Shown here piece by piece: positions 1-5,826 of a stretch of 7,913 nt of DNA (position 1 is the stretch's first letter; the number at the start of each line of letters is the position of its first letter). Origin of the DNA: Propionibacterium sp. (GTDB lineage: Bacteria; Actinomycetota; Actinomycetes; Propionibacteriales; Propionibacteriaceae); assembly GCA_012837465.1 (NCBI GenBank), contig DURG01000275.1, positions 1-7,913 of the forward strand, read 5' to 3'. A program made the translations under genes and the position numbers. Under the pieces are notes generated by a model. It did not search any database, was not told the origin of the DNA, and worked only from the letters and a program-made list of their open reading frames with translations.

Positions 1-188
1 CCCGCCAGCGGCAGAAGGTGATCATGAGCACCCTTGCCGAGTTCCAGCCCGAATGGGTGGACATGAACTCGCTGGTGGTGATCGGGTCCTCCACCACGAA
101 GTACGTGACCACCGGCGGCGGGGAGCGCCGCATCGTCACCCCGCGCGACTACGCCTGGATGCCCGAGACCGAGGAGACCACCCCATGA
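1..188 (+). CDS. cobJ: Precorrin-3B C17-methyltransferase, C-terminal end (partial)
   Basis: This is the last 61 codons of a gene that begins before the window; the reading phase starts at base 3 and the stop is TGA at 186-188. The tail contains MNSLVVIGSSTTKYV followed by a RIVTPRDYAW segment, which matches the conserved end of CobJ/CbiH enzymes. These use S-adenosylmethionine to methylate C17 and contract the corrin ring in the cytoplasm. The catalytic N-terminal part is not visible. Known propionibacteria carry this domain at the end of a multidomain CbiEGH protein (from memory), so the full gene could be a fusion; this fragment cannot tell. Its stop overlaps the next start as ATGA, pointing to translational coupling with the chelatase gene. 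Confidence 0.88.
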   Translation, partial: RQRQKVIMSTLAEFQPEWVDMNSLVVIGSSTTKYVTTGGGERRIVTPRDYAWMPETEETTP

Positions 189-1399
189 CCACTCCGCTGG
201 TGATTGCCGCGCACGGCACCCGCGACCCGCAGGGCGAGGCCGAGTGCCGCCGCTTCGCGCATCGCGTCCAGGACAAGCTCGACGGCGTACCCGTGGGCCT
301 CGGCTTCGTGGAGCTGAGCCAGCCGCCGATCCCGGCGGCCCTGGCCCACATGCTGCAGGAGGACCCCGCACGGCGCGCCGTGGTCATGCCGCTGATGCTG
401 GGCACCGGGGCGCACGCCCGGGTCGACATCCCCGAGTTCATCGAGGAGGCCTTGGAAGAGGTGCCGGGCGCTCACGTGGACTACGCCGCCCACCTGGGCC
501 CGGACCCTCGCCTCATGACGGCCGTGCGGCAGCGCGTGGCGGCCGCGATGGGGGAGTGGGAGCGTTCGGAGACCTCGTTCGTGTTCGTCGGCCGGGGCGC
601 CCTCGTCGCGGACGCCAACGCGGACCACGTCCGGTTGGCCCGGATGTTCTACGAGGAGGACGGCTGGGCGGACGTGGTGCCCGGCTTCATCCAGGTCACC
701 CGCCCCTCCCTGCCGGAGGCCCTGGACCGGGCCTACGCCGCAGGTGCCCGGCAGATCGTCGTCATGGGCCACTGGTTGTTCCCGGGCCGGCTGCGCACCT
801 GGACCTTCCAGCAGACCGAGGCCTGGGCCGCCGCGCACCCCGATGCGCAGGTCCGTTCGGCCGAACCCATCGGGGATTGCGACGAGCTGGCCGAGGTCGT
901 CATCGACCGCTACCGCGAATCCCTGTTCGACGGCGTCGGTGCCCCGGCGTACCTCAGTGGGTTGCGCCTGGCCGGGCGCCGCGTCGTCGTGGTGGGCGGC
1001 GGCGCCGTCTCCGCGCGCCGCGTGCCCAGGCTGCTGGACGCGGGTGCCGAGGTGACCCTGATCTCACCCCAGGTGGTGCCGGCACTGGCCGAGTTGGCTG
1101 CTGCGGGGCGCCTCACCTGGTTGCAGCGAGGCTACGAGCCACGCGACGTGACGGGCGCCTGGTACGTGCTCGCCCAGACCGACGACCCGGCCGTGAACGC
1201 CGCCGTCACCGCGGAGGCCGAGGCCGCCCAGACCTTCTGCGTCCGCGCCGATGACGCCATGGGCGCGACTGCCTGGACGGCCACCACCGTCAACGCCGAC
1301 GGCGTGAGCGTGGGCGTGCTCAGCAGCCGCAACCCGCTGCGCTCGCGCGGGGTGCGCGACTCCCTGTTGGCTTCGATCCGCTCAGCGCTGGCGGAATGA
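185..1399 (+). CDS. cbiX-cysG: Fused sirohydrochlorin chelatase (CbiX) and precorrin-2 dehydrogenase
   Basis: The protein has 404 residues and two enzyme domains. Residues 1 to about 250 are a long-form CbiX/SirB chelatase with two repeated halves: the N-terminal AAHGTRD motif gives the metal-site His10, GAHARVDIP gives His77, and the second half has GRGALVADAN and VMGHWLFPGR (His196). Residues from about 258 to 404 are a Met8/CysG N-terminal dehydrogenase with the NAD loop VVGGGAVSARR (GGG at 271-273) and FCVRADDA, which keeps the acidic pair of the family's catalytic region. The usual glycine-rich end of the active site reads SSRNP here. The uroporphyrinogen methyltransferase part of full CysG is absent. 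The fusion would oxidise precorrin-2 to sirohydrochlorin and insert cobalt (or iron for siroheme; the metal cannot be read from sequence). The ATG at 185 was chosen because it overlaps the upstream stop, has GAGGAG at 171-176, and starts right at the family motif; an in-frame start at 53 would only run through the upstream gene. Confidence 0.93.
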   Translation: MTTPLVIAAHGTRDPQGEAECRRFAHRVQDKLDGVPVGLGFVELSQPPIPAALAHMLQEDPARRAVVMPLMLGTGAHARVDIPEFIEEALEEVPGAHVDYAAHLGPDPRLMTAVRQRVAAAMGEWERSETSFVFVGRGALVADANADHVRLARMFYEEDGWADVVPGFIQVTRPSLPEALDRAYAAGARQIVVMGHWLFPGRLRTWTFQQTEAWAAAHPDAQVRSAEPIGDCDELAEVVIDRYRESLFDGVGAPAYLSGLRLAGRRVVVVGGGAVSARRVPRLLDAGAEVTLISPQVVPALAELAAAGRLTWLQRGYEPRDVTGAWYVLAQTDDPAVNAAVTAEAEAAQTFCVRADDAMGATAWTATTVNADGVSVGVLSSRNPLRSRGVRDSLLASIRSALAE

Positions 1400-1404
1400 G
1401 GAGG
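1398..1404 (+). promoter_or_regulatory. Shine-Dalgarno site for cbiC
   Basis: GAGGAGG lies 5 bases before the GTG at 1410 and supports that non-ATG start. It overlaps the stop codon of the chelatase-dehydrogenase gene. The nearby ATG at 1405 is in another frame. Confidence 0.8.
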
Positions 1405-1409
1405 ATGCC

Positions 1410-2072
1410 GTGAACGCCTACCTGAAGACCGGCCAGGAGATCTACGAGGAGTCCTTCCGGATCATCCGCGCCGAGACCGACCTCAGCCGCTTCCCCGACG
1501 ACGTGAGCCGCGCCGTGGTGCGCATGGTGCACGCCGCGGGCGCCACCGACATCGCCGACGACGTGGCCTTCACCCCCGGCGTGGTCGCCGCCGCGAGCGC
1601 GGCGCTGCGGGCCGCCGCGCCCATCCTGTGCGATTCGTCCATGGTGGCCACGGGCATCATCCGTTCCCGGCTGCCGCGTGACAACGAGGTGGTGTGCCAC
1701 ATCAAGGATCCGGCCCTGGCCGAGGTCGCCGAGCGCAAGGCCATCACCAAGACAATGGCCGCCGTCGACCTGTGGCTGCCGCAGCTGGCCGGGGCCGTCG
1801 TCGCCGTGGGCAATGCCCCGACGGCGTTGTTCCGGCTGCTCGAAGTGGTGGCGGAGACGGGGGTCAAGCCGGCGGCCGTGATCGGCATCCCCGTCGGCTT
1901 CGTCGGCGCGGCGGAATCCAAGGAGGCGCTCATCGCCAACGACCTCGGCCTCGAGTACCTGGTGGTGCGCGGCCGCCGGGGAGGCAGCGCGATGACGGTG
2001 GCGGCGGTCAACGCGATCGCCAGCACCGACGAGCTCACCAACACATGGAAGAGTACCGATGCACATCGCTGA
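1410..2072 (+). CDS. cbiC: Precorrin-8 / cobalt-precorrin-8 methylmutase
   Basis: The 220-residue protein matches CbiC/CobH in full. It moves a methyl group from C11 to C12 to give (cobalt-)hydrogenobyrinate/cobyrinate. The catalytic histidine sits in RMVHAAG at His41, close to His43 of the well-studied CobH. Other family segments are CDSSMVATGI, GNAPTALFRLLE, IGIPVGFVGAAESKEAL and the C-terminal GRRGGSAMTVAAVNAI. The length is typical. Translation starts at GTG 1410, fixed by a strong ribosome-binding site, only 10 bases after the previous stop. Its last 14 bases overlap the start of cbiM, so methylmutase and cobalt-uptake genes are likely co-transcribed. In a locus with CbiX and CbiMNQO, the substrate is more likely the cobalt-containing intermediate, by inference. 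Confidence 0.95.
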   Translation: MNAYLKTGQEIYEESFRIIRAETDLSRFPDDVSRAVVRMVHAAGATDIADDVAFTPGVVAAASAALRAAAPILCDSSMVATGIIRSRLPRDNEVVCHIKDPALAEVAERKAITKTMAAVDLWLPQLAGAVVAVGNAPTALFRLLEVVAETGVKPAAVIGIPVGFVGAAESKEALIANDLGLEYLVVRGRRGGSAMTVAAVNAIASTDELTNTWKSTDAHR

Positions 2073-2742
2073 GGGGTTCCTCCCTCCGCTGCACGCCGCG
2101 GCTTGGTTCGTCGTGGCCACCCCGTTCGTCGTGCACGGGGCGCGGGCCGTGGTGCGCGAGGCCCGGCAGTCGCCTGAGAACAAGTTGCTGCTCGCGGCGG
2201 CGGGCGCCTTCACGTTCGTGCTGTCCGCCATCAAGCTGCCGTCGGTGACCGGCAGTTCCTCCCATCCCACCGGCACCGGGGCGGGCGCCGTGCTGTTCGG
2301 GCCGCCGGTGATGGCGCTGCTCGGCACCATCGTGCTGCTGTTCCAGGCCCTGCTGTTGGCCCACGGCGGCCTGACCACGCTGGGCGCCAACGTGTTCGCG
2401 ATGGCCATCGCCGGGCCCTGGGCCGGGTACGGCGTGTGGCGGTTGATCAAGGCGGTGAAGGGCCCCACGTGGCTGGGGGTCAGCCTGGCGATGGCCACCG
2501 CCAACCTCACCACCTACTGCGTGACGTCGGTGCAACTGGCGCTGGCCTACCCGGACGCCACCCATGGCTTCTGGGGCGCGCTCGCGAAGTTCCTGGGGCT
2601 CTTCGCCCCCACGCAACTGCCCTTGTCCGTGGCCGAGGGCATCCTCGGCGTGCTGCTGTTCGGGTTCTTCGCCCGCGTCGCCGCACCAGAATTGGTCCGC
2701 CTGGGCGTGACCCGGGAGGTGCCCCGTGTTCAGGCGCGCTGA
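2059..2742 (+). CDS. cbiM: Cobalt ECF transporter, substrate-binding membrane protein CbiM
   Basis: The 227-residue integral membrane protein begins MHIAEGFLP, the family hallmark; in CbiM/NikM the free N-terminus and His2 help bind the metal ion. SSSHPTGTGAGAVLFGP (His69) is the second conserved metal-site region. Hydrophobic stretches suggest about six membrane segments, near residues 12-26, 44-58, 76-100, 106-122, 137-156 and the region around 195-212. There is no cleavable signal peptide, as expected. It is the S-component that selects Co2+ for import. The start is ATG 2059, because His2 must follow directly; GGAAGAG at 2047-2053 is a usable ribosome-binding site. It overlaps cbiC by 14 bases and cbiN by 17. 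Confidence 0.96.
   Translation: MHIAEGFLPPLHAAAWFVVATPFVVHGARAVVREARQSPENKLLLAAAGAFTFVLSAIKLPSVTGSSSHPTGTGAGAVLFGPPVMALLGTIVLLFQALLLAHGGLTTLGANVFAMAIAGPWAGYGVWRLIKAVKGPTWLGVSLAMATANLTTYCVTSVQLALAYPDATHGFWGALAKFLGLFAPTQLPLSVAEGILGVLLFGFFARVAAPELVRLGVTREVPRVQAR
2714..2719 (+). promoter_or_regulatory. Shine-Dalgarno site for cbiN
   Basis: GGGAGG lies 6 bases before the GTG at 2726 and supports that start inside the end of cbiM. Confidence 0.7.
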
Positions 2743-3046
2743 CTGGCTCATCGGCCTGGGACTGGTCGCGGCGCTGGTGGCGCTCTTCGCAATCTCCATG
2801 ACGCTCGCGCCTCCGCCCACTGAAGGTGCCGAGGCCTTTGCGGGCACCGACGCCACGGTCACCGAGGTGCTCACGACCGAGCACCAGGCCGAACCGTGGT
2901 TCTCTCCCGTGTTCGAGCCCGGCAGTGGCGAGGTCGAGGCCGGGCTGTTCGCCCTGCAGGCCGCGATCGGGGCAGGGGTGTTGGGCTTCGCCCTCGGGTC
3001 GCTGCGCGGCCGGGCGGCGGCGGCCCGCGAACAGGGGCCTGGGTGA
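2726..3046 (+). CDS. cbiN: Cobalt ECF transporter accessory subunit CbiN
   Basis: A 106-residue small membrane protein with the CbiN plan: a membrane segment at about residues 7-27, an extracytoplasmic loop with GTD at 40-42, the family signature AEPWFSPVFEPGSGEVE at about 55-71, and a second membrane segment FALQAAIGAGVLGFALG at about 75-91. CbiN assists CbiM in loading cobalt and is needed for activity of the CbiMNQO complex. The C-terminal Arg/Ala-rich tail is probably cytoplasmic. Start GTG 2726 is supported by GGGAGG and by the need for a full first membrane helix. It overlaps cbiM by 17 bases and shares a GTGA junction with cbiQ. Confidence 0.93.
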   Translation: MFRRADWLIGLGLVAALVALFAISMTLAPPPTEGAEAFAGTDATVTEVLTTEHQAEPWFSPVFEPGSGEVEAGLFALQAAIGAGVLGFALGSLRGRAAAAREQGPG

Positions 3047-3798
3047 TCACCCACTCGATCGACGACGCCGCCTGGGCCAGCCCCTGGCGTGCTCGCCGCG
3101 TGGGGGAGAAGGTGGCGCTCAGCCTGGCGCTGGTGCTCACCGCGCTGCTCACCCCGGCCTGGCCGGGCAGCCTGGCAGTCGCGGTCATCTCCGTGGCGTT
3201 GATCCTCGGGCCGGCCCGGATCCGCGCGTCGCTCCTGTTGGCGGTGACCCTGCTCCCGCTGGGGTTCCTCGTCGTCGGTGCGCTCCCCGTCGCGATCCAC
3301 TTCGGGACCGACGGCTGGGGCCTGGGCCCGCTGCGGGTCACCCAGGAAGGGCTGGCCGCTGCCGCCGGGCTGCTGGCCCACGGCATCGCAGGCACCCTCG
3401 CCATCATGGTGCTGGCCACCACCACGCCCATGGTGGACCTGCTCACCTGGCTGCGCACCCTGCGCATCCCGGACCCCATCCTCGAGATCGCCGCCCTCAC
3501 CTACCGCCTGCTGTTCGTGCTGCTGTCCACCACCATGGCCGTGCTCGCCGCGCAGCGGATGCGGTTGGGCGCCGAGGCGTCCGTGACCAGGCGGTGGGCC
3601 GCCATGGCCGCGACGACGGGCAGCATCATGCTGCGCACCTGGGACCGCACCACCCGCCTCCAGCGCGGGCTGGAGGGGCGGGGCTACGAGGATTCCCTCC
3701 GCACGCTCGCCCCAGCGCGGCCCCGGAGTTGGGCGTTCATCGCCATGACCGGCGCCTGCGTGGCAGCGGTGTGGCTGCTGTCTTGGGGCCTGACGTGA
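3043..3798 (+). CDS. cbiQ: Cobalt ECF transporter coupling protein CbiQ
   Basis: The 251-residue protein is the energy-coupling transmembrane (EcfT) subunit linking CbiM/CbiN to the CbiO ATPase. It starts ITHSIDDAAWASPWR and has about six hydrophobic stretches (around residues 22-40, 42-58, 62-86, 106-130, 157-178 and 229-248). The long cytoplasmic part between the fifth and last has RMRLGA and GLEGRGYEDS, corresponding to the Ala-Arg-Gly-type coupling motifs that dock on the ATPase. I chose GTG at 3043, which gives the normal family length, forms GTGA with the cbiN stop, and has AGGGG at 3033-3037. The frame is open further upstream to 2896, but that stretch lies inside cbiN and does not look like CbiQ. 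Confidence 0.94.
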   Translation: MITHSIDDAAWASPWRARRVGEKVALSLALVLTALLTPAWPGSLAVAVISVALILGPARIRASLLLAVTLLPLGFLVVGALPVAIHFGTDGWGLGPLRVTQEGLAAAAGLLAHGIAGTLAIMVLATTTPMVDLLTWLRTLRIPDPILEIAALTYRLLFVLLSTTMAVLAAQRMRLGAEASVTRRWAAMAATTGSIMLRTWDRTTRLQRGLEGRGYEDSLRTLAPARPRSWAFIAMTGACVAAVWLLSWGLT

Positions 3799-4598
3799 GC
3801 GCCGTCCTGGCTGCGGTGGACCTCACCGCCGGCTTCCCCGGGGCCGAGCCTGTGCTGGAGGATGCCGCCTTCGCCATCCCCGACGGCGCGCGCCTGGCCC
3901 TCCTGGGGCCCAACGGTTCCGGCAAGACCACGCTGCTGCGCAGCCTCGCGGGCTCCCTCAAGCCACGGCAGGGGCAGGTCGTCTTCCGGGGCGAGGCCGT
4001 CGGGTTCTCCCGGTCTGCGCTGCGGGAGCACCGTCGACGGGTGCAGCTCGTCGCCCAGGACCCCGACGAGCAACTCTTCTCCGCAGACGTCATGCAGGAC
4101 GTGTCCTTCGGCCCCCTCAACCTGGGCCTCACCGACGAGGAGGCCCGCGCCCGGGTGGACGAGGCGCTCAACCTCCTGGGCGTGACCGCGTTGGCGGAGC
4201 GCCCCACCCACCAACTGAGCTACGGAGAACGCAAGCGAGTGGCCATCGCCGGCGCGGTGGCGATGCGCCCGCAGGTGCTCCTGCTCGACGAACCCACCGC
4301 GGGGCTCGACCCTGCAGGGGTGAGCGAACTCCTGGCCACGCTCGCCGGGCTGGAGACCACCGTCGTGCTCGCCACCCACGACGTGGACCTGGCGTTGGGC
4401 TGGGCGGACGAGGTCGCCGTCGTGGCCGGGCGGCGCGTGCGGCAGGGTCCGCCGTCGATGCTCGGCGACGCCGGCCTGTTGGGCTCGGTGCGCCTGCGCA
4501 TGCCCTGGCAACTGGACCTGCTGCACCGCTTGGGCGTGCCCGCGAGCCCGCTCCCGCGCAGCGTCGAGGACGTGGCGCGACTCCTGGGGGCGCCATGA
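3795..4598 (+). CDS. cbiO: Cobalt ECF transporter ATPase CbiO
   Basis: The 267-residue ABC ATPase powers the CbiMNQO importer. Visible motifs in order are Walker A GPNGSGKTT (38-46), the Q-loop Gln88 in AQDPDEQLF, a family-typical sequence for ECF ATPases, signature LSYGE (141-145), Walker B LLLDEP with Asp165/Glu166, the D-loop AGLD, and the switch His195 in LATHD. All catalytic residues are present. The start is GTG 3795, which makes a GTGA overlap with cbiQ and puts Walker A at the usual distance from the N-terminus; the longer open frame reaching back to 2826 runs antiparallel to nothing but through cbiN and cbiQ in a shifted frame and is spurious. It is the last gene of the transporter block; the next gene, cbiT, faces it from the other strand 20 bases away. 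Confidence 0.96.
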   Translation: MSAVLAAVDLTAGFPGAEPVLEDAAFAIPDGARLALLGPNGSGKTTLLRSLAGSLKPRQGQVVFRGEAVGFSRSALREHRRRVQLVAQDPDEQLFSADVMQDVSFGPLNLGLTDEEARARVDEALNLLGVTALAERPTHQLSYGERKRVAIAGAVAMRPQVLLLDEPTAGLDPAGVSELLATLAGLETTVVLATHDVDLALGWADEVAVVAGRRVRQGPPSMLGDAGLLGSVRLRMPWQLDLLHRLGVPASPLPRSVEDVARLLGAP

Positions 4599-4618
4599 CC
4601 CGTTCTGCTGCGAGGGTC

Positions 4619-5203
4619 CTACCCCTTGGCCCATTGGATGACGGTGCGCGCCGGCGTCCATCCTGTCATCGAGCCCAGCGGTTGCGCGTGCTCCACCTGG
4701 ATGCGGGCCAGCTCGCCGCCCCACCGCTGCTGCGCGGCCACGCACAGCAGTTCGGTCTCGATGGTGATGCCGTGCACCACGATCCGGCCATCAGGCGCGA
4801 GCGCGGCCATCGCCTGTTCCAGCACGGTCATGCTGCCGCCGCCACCCACGAAGACCGCGTCCGGCGTGGGCAACTGGGCGAGCACCTCGTCGGCCGGCCC
4901 CTCCACCAGGCGGAAGGTTTCCTCCGGCGTGAGACGAGCGGCGTTCGCCAGCGCGACGGACGCCCGGTCCGCGCGGCGTTCGATGCCGATGGCACGGGCA
5001 CCTTCGGCCGCCCTGCACCATTCGATGGCGATCGAACCAGCGCCGGTGCCGACGTCCCACAGCAACTCGCCGGGCCGGGGGCGCAGGTGGGCGAGCGCGC
5101 TGGCGCGCACTACCCGCTTGGTCAGGAGGCCGTCGGTTTCGAACGCCTCGTCCGGCAGGCCTGCCACGCGGCCGTACAGCGCGCCGTCTCGATCGATGAT
5201 CAT
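4619..5203 (-). CDS. cbiT: Cobalt-precorrin C15-methyltransferase (decarboxylating) CbiT
   Basis: The 194-residue cytoplasmic protein belongs to the CbiT family (also the C-terminal half of CobL). It methylates C15 and decarboxylates the C12 acetate side chain using S-adenosylmethionine. Diagnostic segments are AGLPDEAF (14-21), LLTKRVVRA (26-34), LLWDVGTGAGSIAIEW (47-62, the SAM loop), and FVGGGGSMTVLEQA. The length is normal for a stand-alone CbiT. Two starts are possible: ATG at 5203 or GTG at 5209 (two residues longer). Neither has a Shine-Dalgarno site; ATG fits a leaderless promoter described separately. It ends with TAG at 4619-4621. It is the only minus-strand gene, convergent with cbiO (20-base gap) and divergent from cobO (26 bases between starts). 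The CbiE C5-methyltransferase domain, often fused to it, is absent here. Confidence 0.92.
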   Translation of the reverse strand: MIIDRDGALYGRVAGLPDEAFETDGLLTKRVVRASALAHLRPRPGELLWDVGTGAGSIAIEWCRAAEGARAIGIERRADRASVALANAARLTPEETFRLVEGPADEVLAQLPTPDAVFVGGGGSMTVLEQAMAALAPDGRIVVHGITIETELLCVAAQQRWGGELARIQVEHAQPLGSMTGWTPARTVIQWAKG

Positions 5204-5209
5204 TCCCAC

Positions 5210-5215
5210 ATGCTA
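5210..5215 (-). promoter_or_regulatory. Candidate -10 element for leaderless cbiT transcription
   Basis: On the minus strand TAGCAT fits the TANNNT pattern and ends 6 bases before the ATG at 5203, the spacing seen for leaderless genes in actinobacteria. No good -35 box is visible (about GCCCTT at 17 bases spacing). The assignment rests on this short motif plus the lack of a ribosome-binding site. Confidence 0.35.
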
Positions 5216-5217
5216 TT

Positions 5218-5222
5218 GGAGG
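5218..5222 (+). promoter_or_regulatory. Shine-Dalgarno site for cobO
   Basis: GGAGG lies 7 bases before the ATG at 5230 and fixes the cobO start. It sits in the only short space between the divergent cbiT and cobO genes. Confidence 0.8.
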
Positions 5223-5229
5223 CCGTGCG

Positions 5230-5826
5230 ATGAAGGGCCAGACCCCCACCCGCCCCGACGACGGGTTGACCACCAGGGAGCGCCGCAACCGCCCCATGTT
5301 GCTGGTGCACACGGGCGACGGCAAGGGCAAGACCAGCGCTGCCATGGGCATGGCGCTGCGGGCCTGGGCTCAGGGGTGGCCGGTCGGGATCTACCAGTTC
5401 GTCAAGTCGGCCACCTGGGTGACGGGGGAGTACCGCGCGCTCACCACCTTGGGCGAGGCCACGGGCGACGTCACCTTCGAGCGGATGGGCACTGGCTGCA
5501 CCTGGATGCGGGCGGCGCACGGTGGTGAGGTGAGCGCCGAGGAGGCGGCCCGGTTGGCGTGGGCGGAGGTCCGGCGCGGCCTGGCGGAGGAGCGGCACCG
5601 CTTCTGGGTGCTGGACGAGTTCACCTATGCCATGGACTACGGCTGGATCGACACCGACGAGGTGGTGGCGGCCCTGCGCGACCGCCCGGGCACGCAGCAC
5701 GTCGTGATCACCGGGCGGCGCTGCCCGGCGGACATCGTCGAACTGGCGGATCTCGTCACGGAGATGACCAAGGTGAAGCACCCCTTCGACACGGGGCAGA
5801 AGGGACAGGCGGGCATCGAATGGTGA
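5230..5826 (+). CDS. cobO: Corrinoid (cob(I)yrinate a,c-diamide) adenosyltransferase
   Basis: The 198-residue protein is a CobO/BtuR/CobA-type adenosyltransferase, which uses ATP to place the 5'-deoxyadenosyl group on reduced cobalt of the corrin. The P-loop HTGDGKGKTS is at residues 27-36. Other family segments are GIYQFVKSATW, MGTGCTW, VLDEFTYAMDYGWID, HVVITGRRCP, and the C-terminal end TEMTKVKHPFDTGQKGQAGIEW (split here only by its invariant Gly-rich turns). An N-terminal arm of about 20 residues, including TTRERRNRP, precedes the P-loop, as in other actinobacterial CobO proteins. The start is set by GGAGG. It overlaps the next gene by 7 bases. Its product-substrate relationship with the adjacent a,c-diamide synthase explains the pairing. 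Confidence 0.95.
   Translation: MKGQTPTRPDDGLTTRERRNRPMLLVHTGDGKGKTSAAMGMALRAWAQGWPVGIYQFVKSATWVTGEYRALTTLGEATGDVTFERMGTGCTWMRAAHGGEVSAEEAARLAWAEVRRGLAEERHRFWVLDEFTYAMDYGWIDTDEVVAALRDRPGTQHVVITGRRCPADIVELADLVTEMTKVKHPFDTGQKGQAGIEW

Larger units (their letters stand above)
4595..5233 (+). other. Open reading frame antisense to cbiT, bridging cbiO and cobO
   Basis: A 212-codon plus-strand frame starts with ATG overlapping the cbiO stop (ATGA, 4595-4598) and stops overlapping the cobO start (ATGA, 5230-5233). It lies codon-for-codon opposite cbiT, where stops are rare in GC-rich DNA. The predicted product, rich in Arg, Ala, Gly and His, resembles no family I know, so I do not call it a gene. 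It is listed because both junctions look like translational coupling. Confidence 0.15.

Noticed and set aside
53..184. Upstream in-frame extension of the chelatase gene to an ATG at 53
   Set aside because: The extra 44 residues lie entirely inside the cobJ end and resemble nothing in CbiX; the family motif begins just after the ATG at 185.
768..774. GCCACTG, a heptamer found in cobalamin riboswitches
   Set aside because: It encodes part of the conserved GHW of CbiX, with no B12 box or pairing elements nearby; a chance match.
1320..2513. 397-codon minus-strand open frame, and a further 448-codon one at 2035-3381
   Set aside because: Both are opposite cbiC, cbiM, cbiN and cbiQ, which have diagnostic motifs; the antisense products have none.
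2826..3794. Upstream in-frame extension of cbiO to 2826
   Set aside because: The extension overlaps all of cbiQ in another frame and encodes a repetitive Arg/Pro/His-rich sequence; CbiO proteins begin near 3795.
4614..4624. GGGT-CCT-ACCC mini-hairpin between cbiO and cbiT
   Set aside because: The stem is only four pairs with no T-run on either strand and it overlaps the cbiT stop; not a credible terminator.
4694..5513. 15-base direct repeat CACCTGGATGCGGGC at 4694-4708 and 5499-5513
   Set aside because: Both copies are in coding DNA (antisense of cbiT, sense of cobO). A match of this length is expected nearly once by chance in 8 kb of such GC-rich sequence, and the copies do not flank the cbiT inversion ends.
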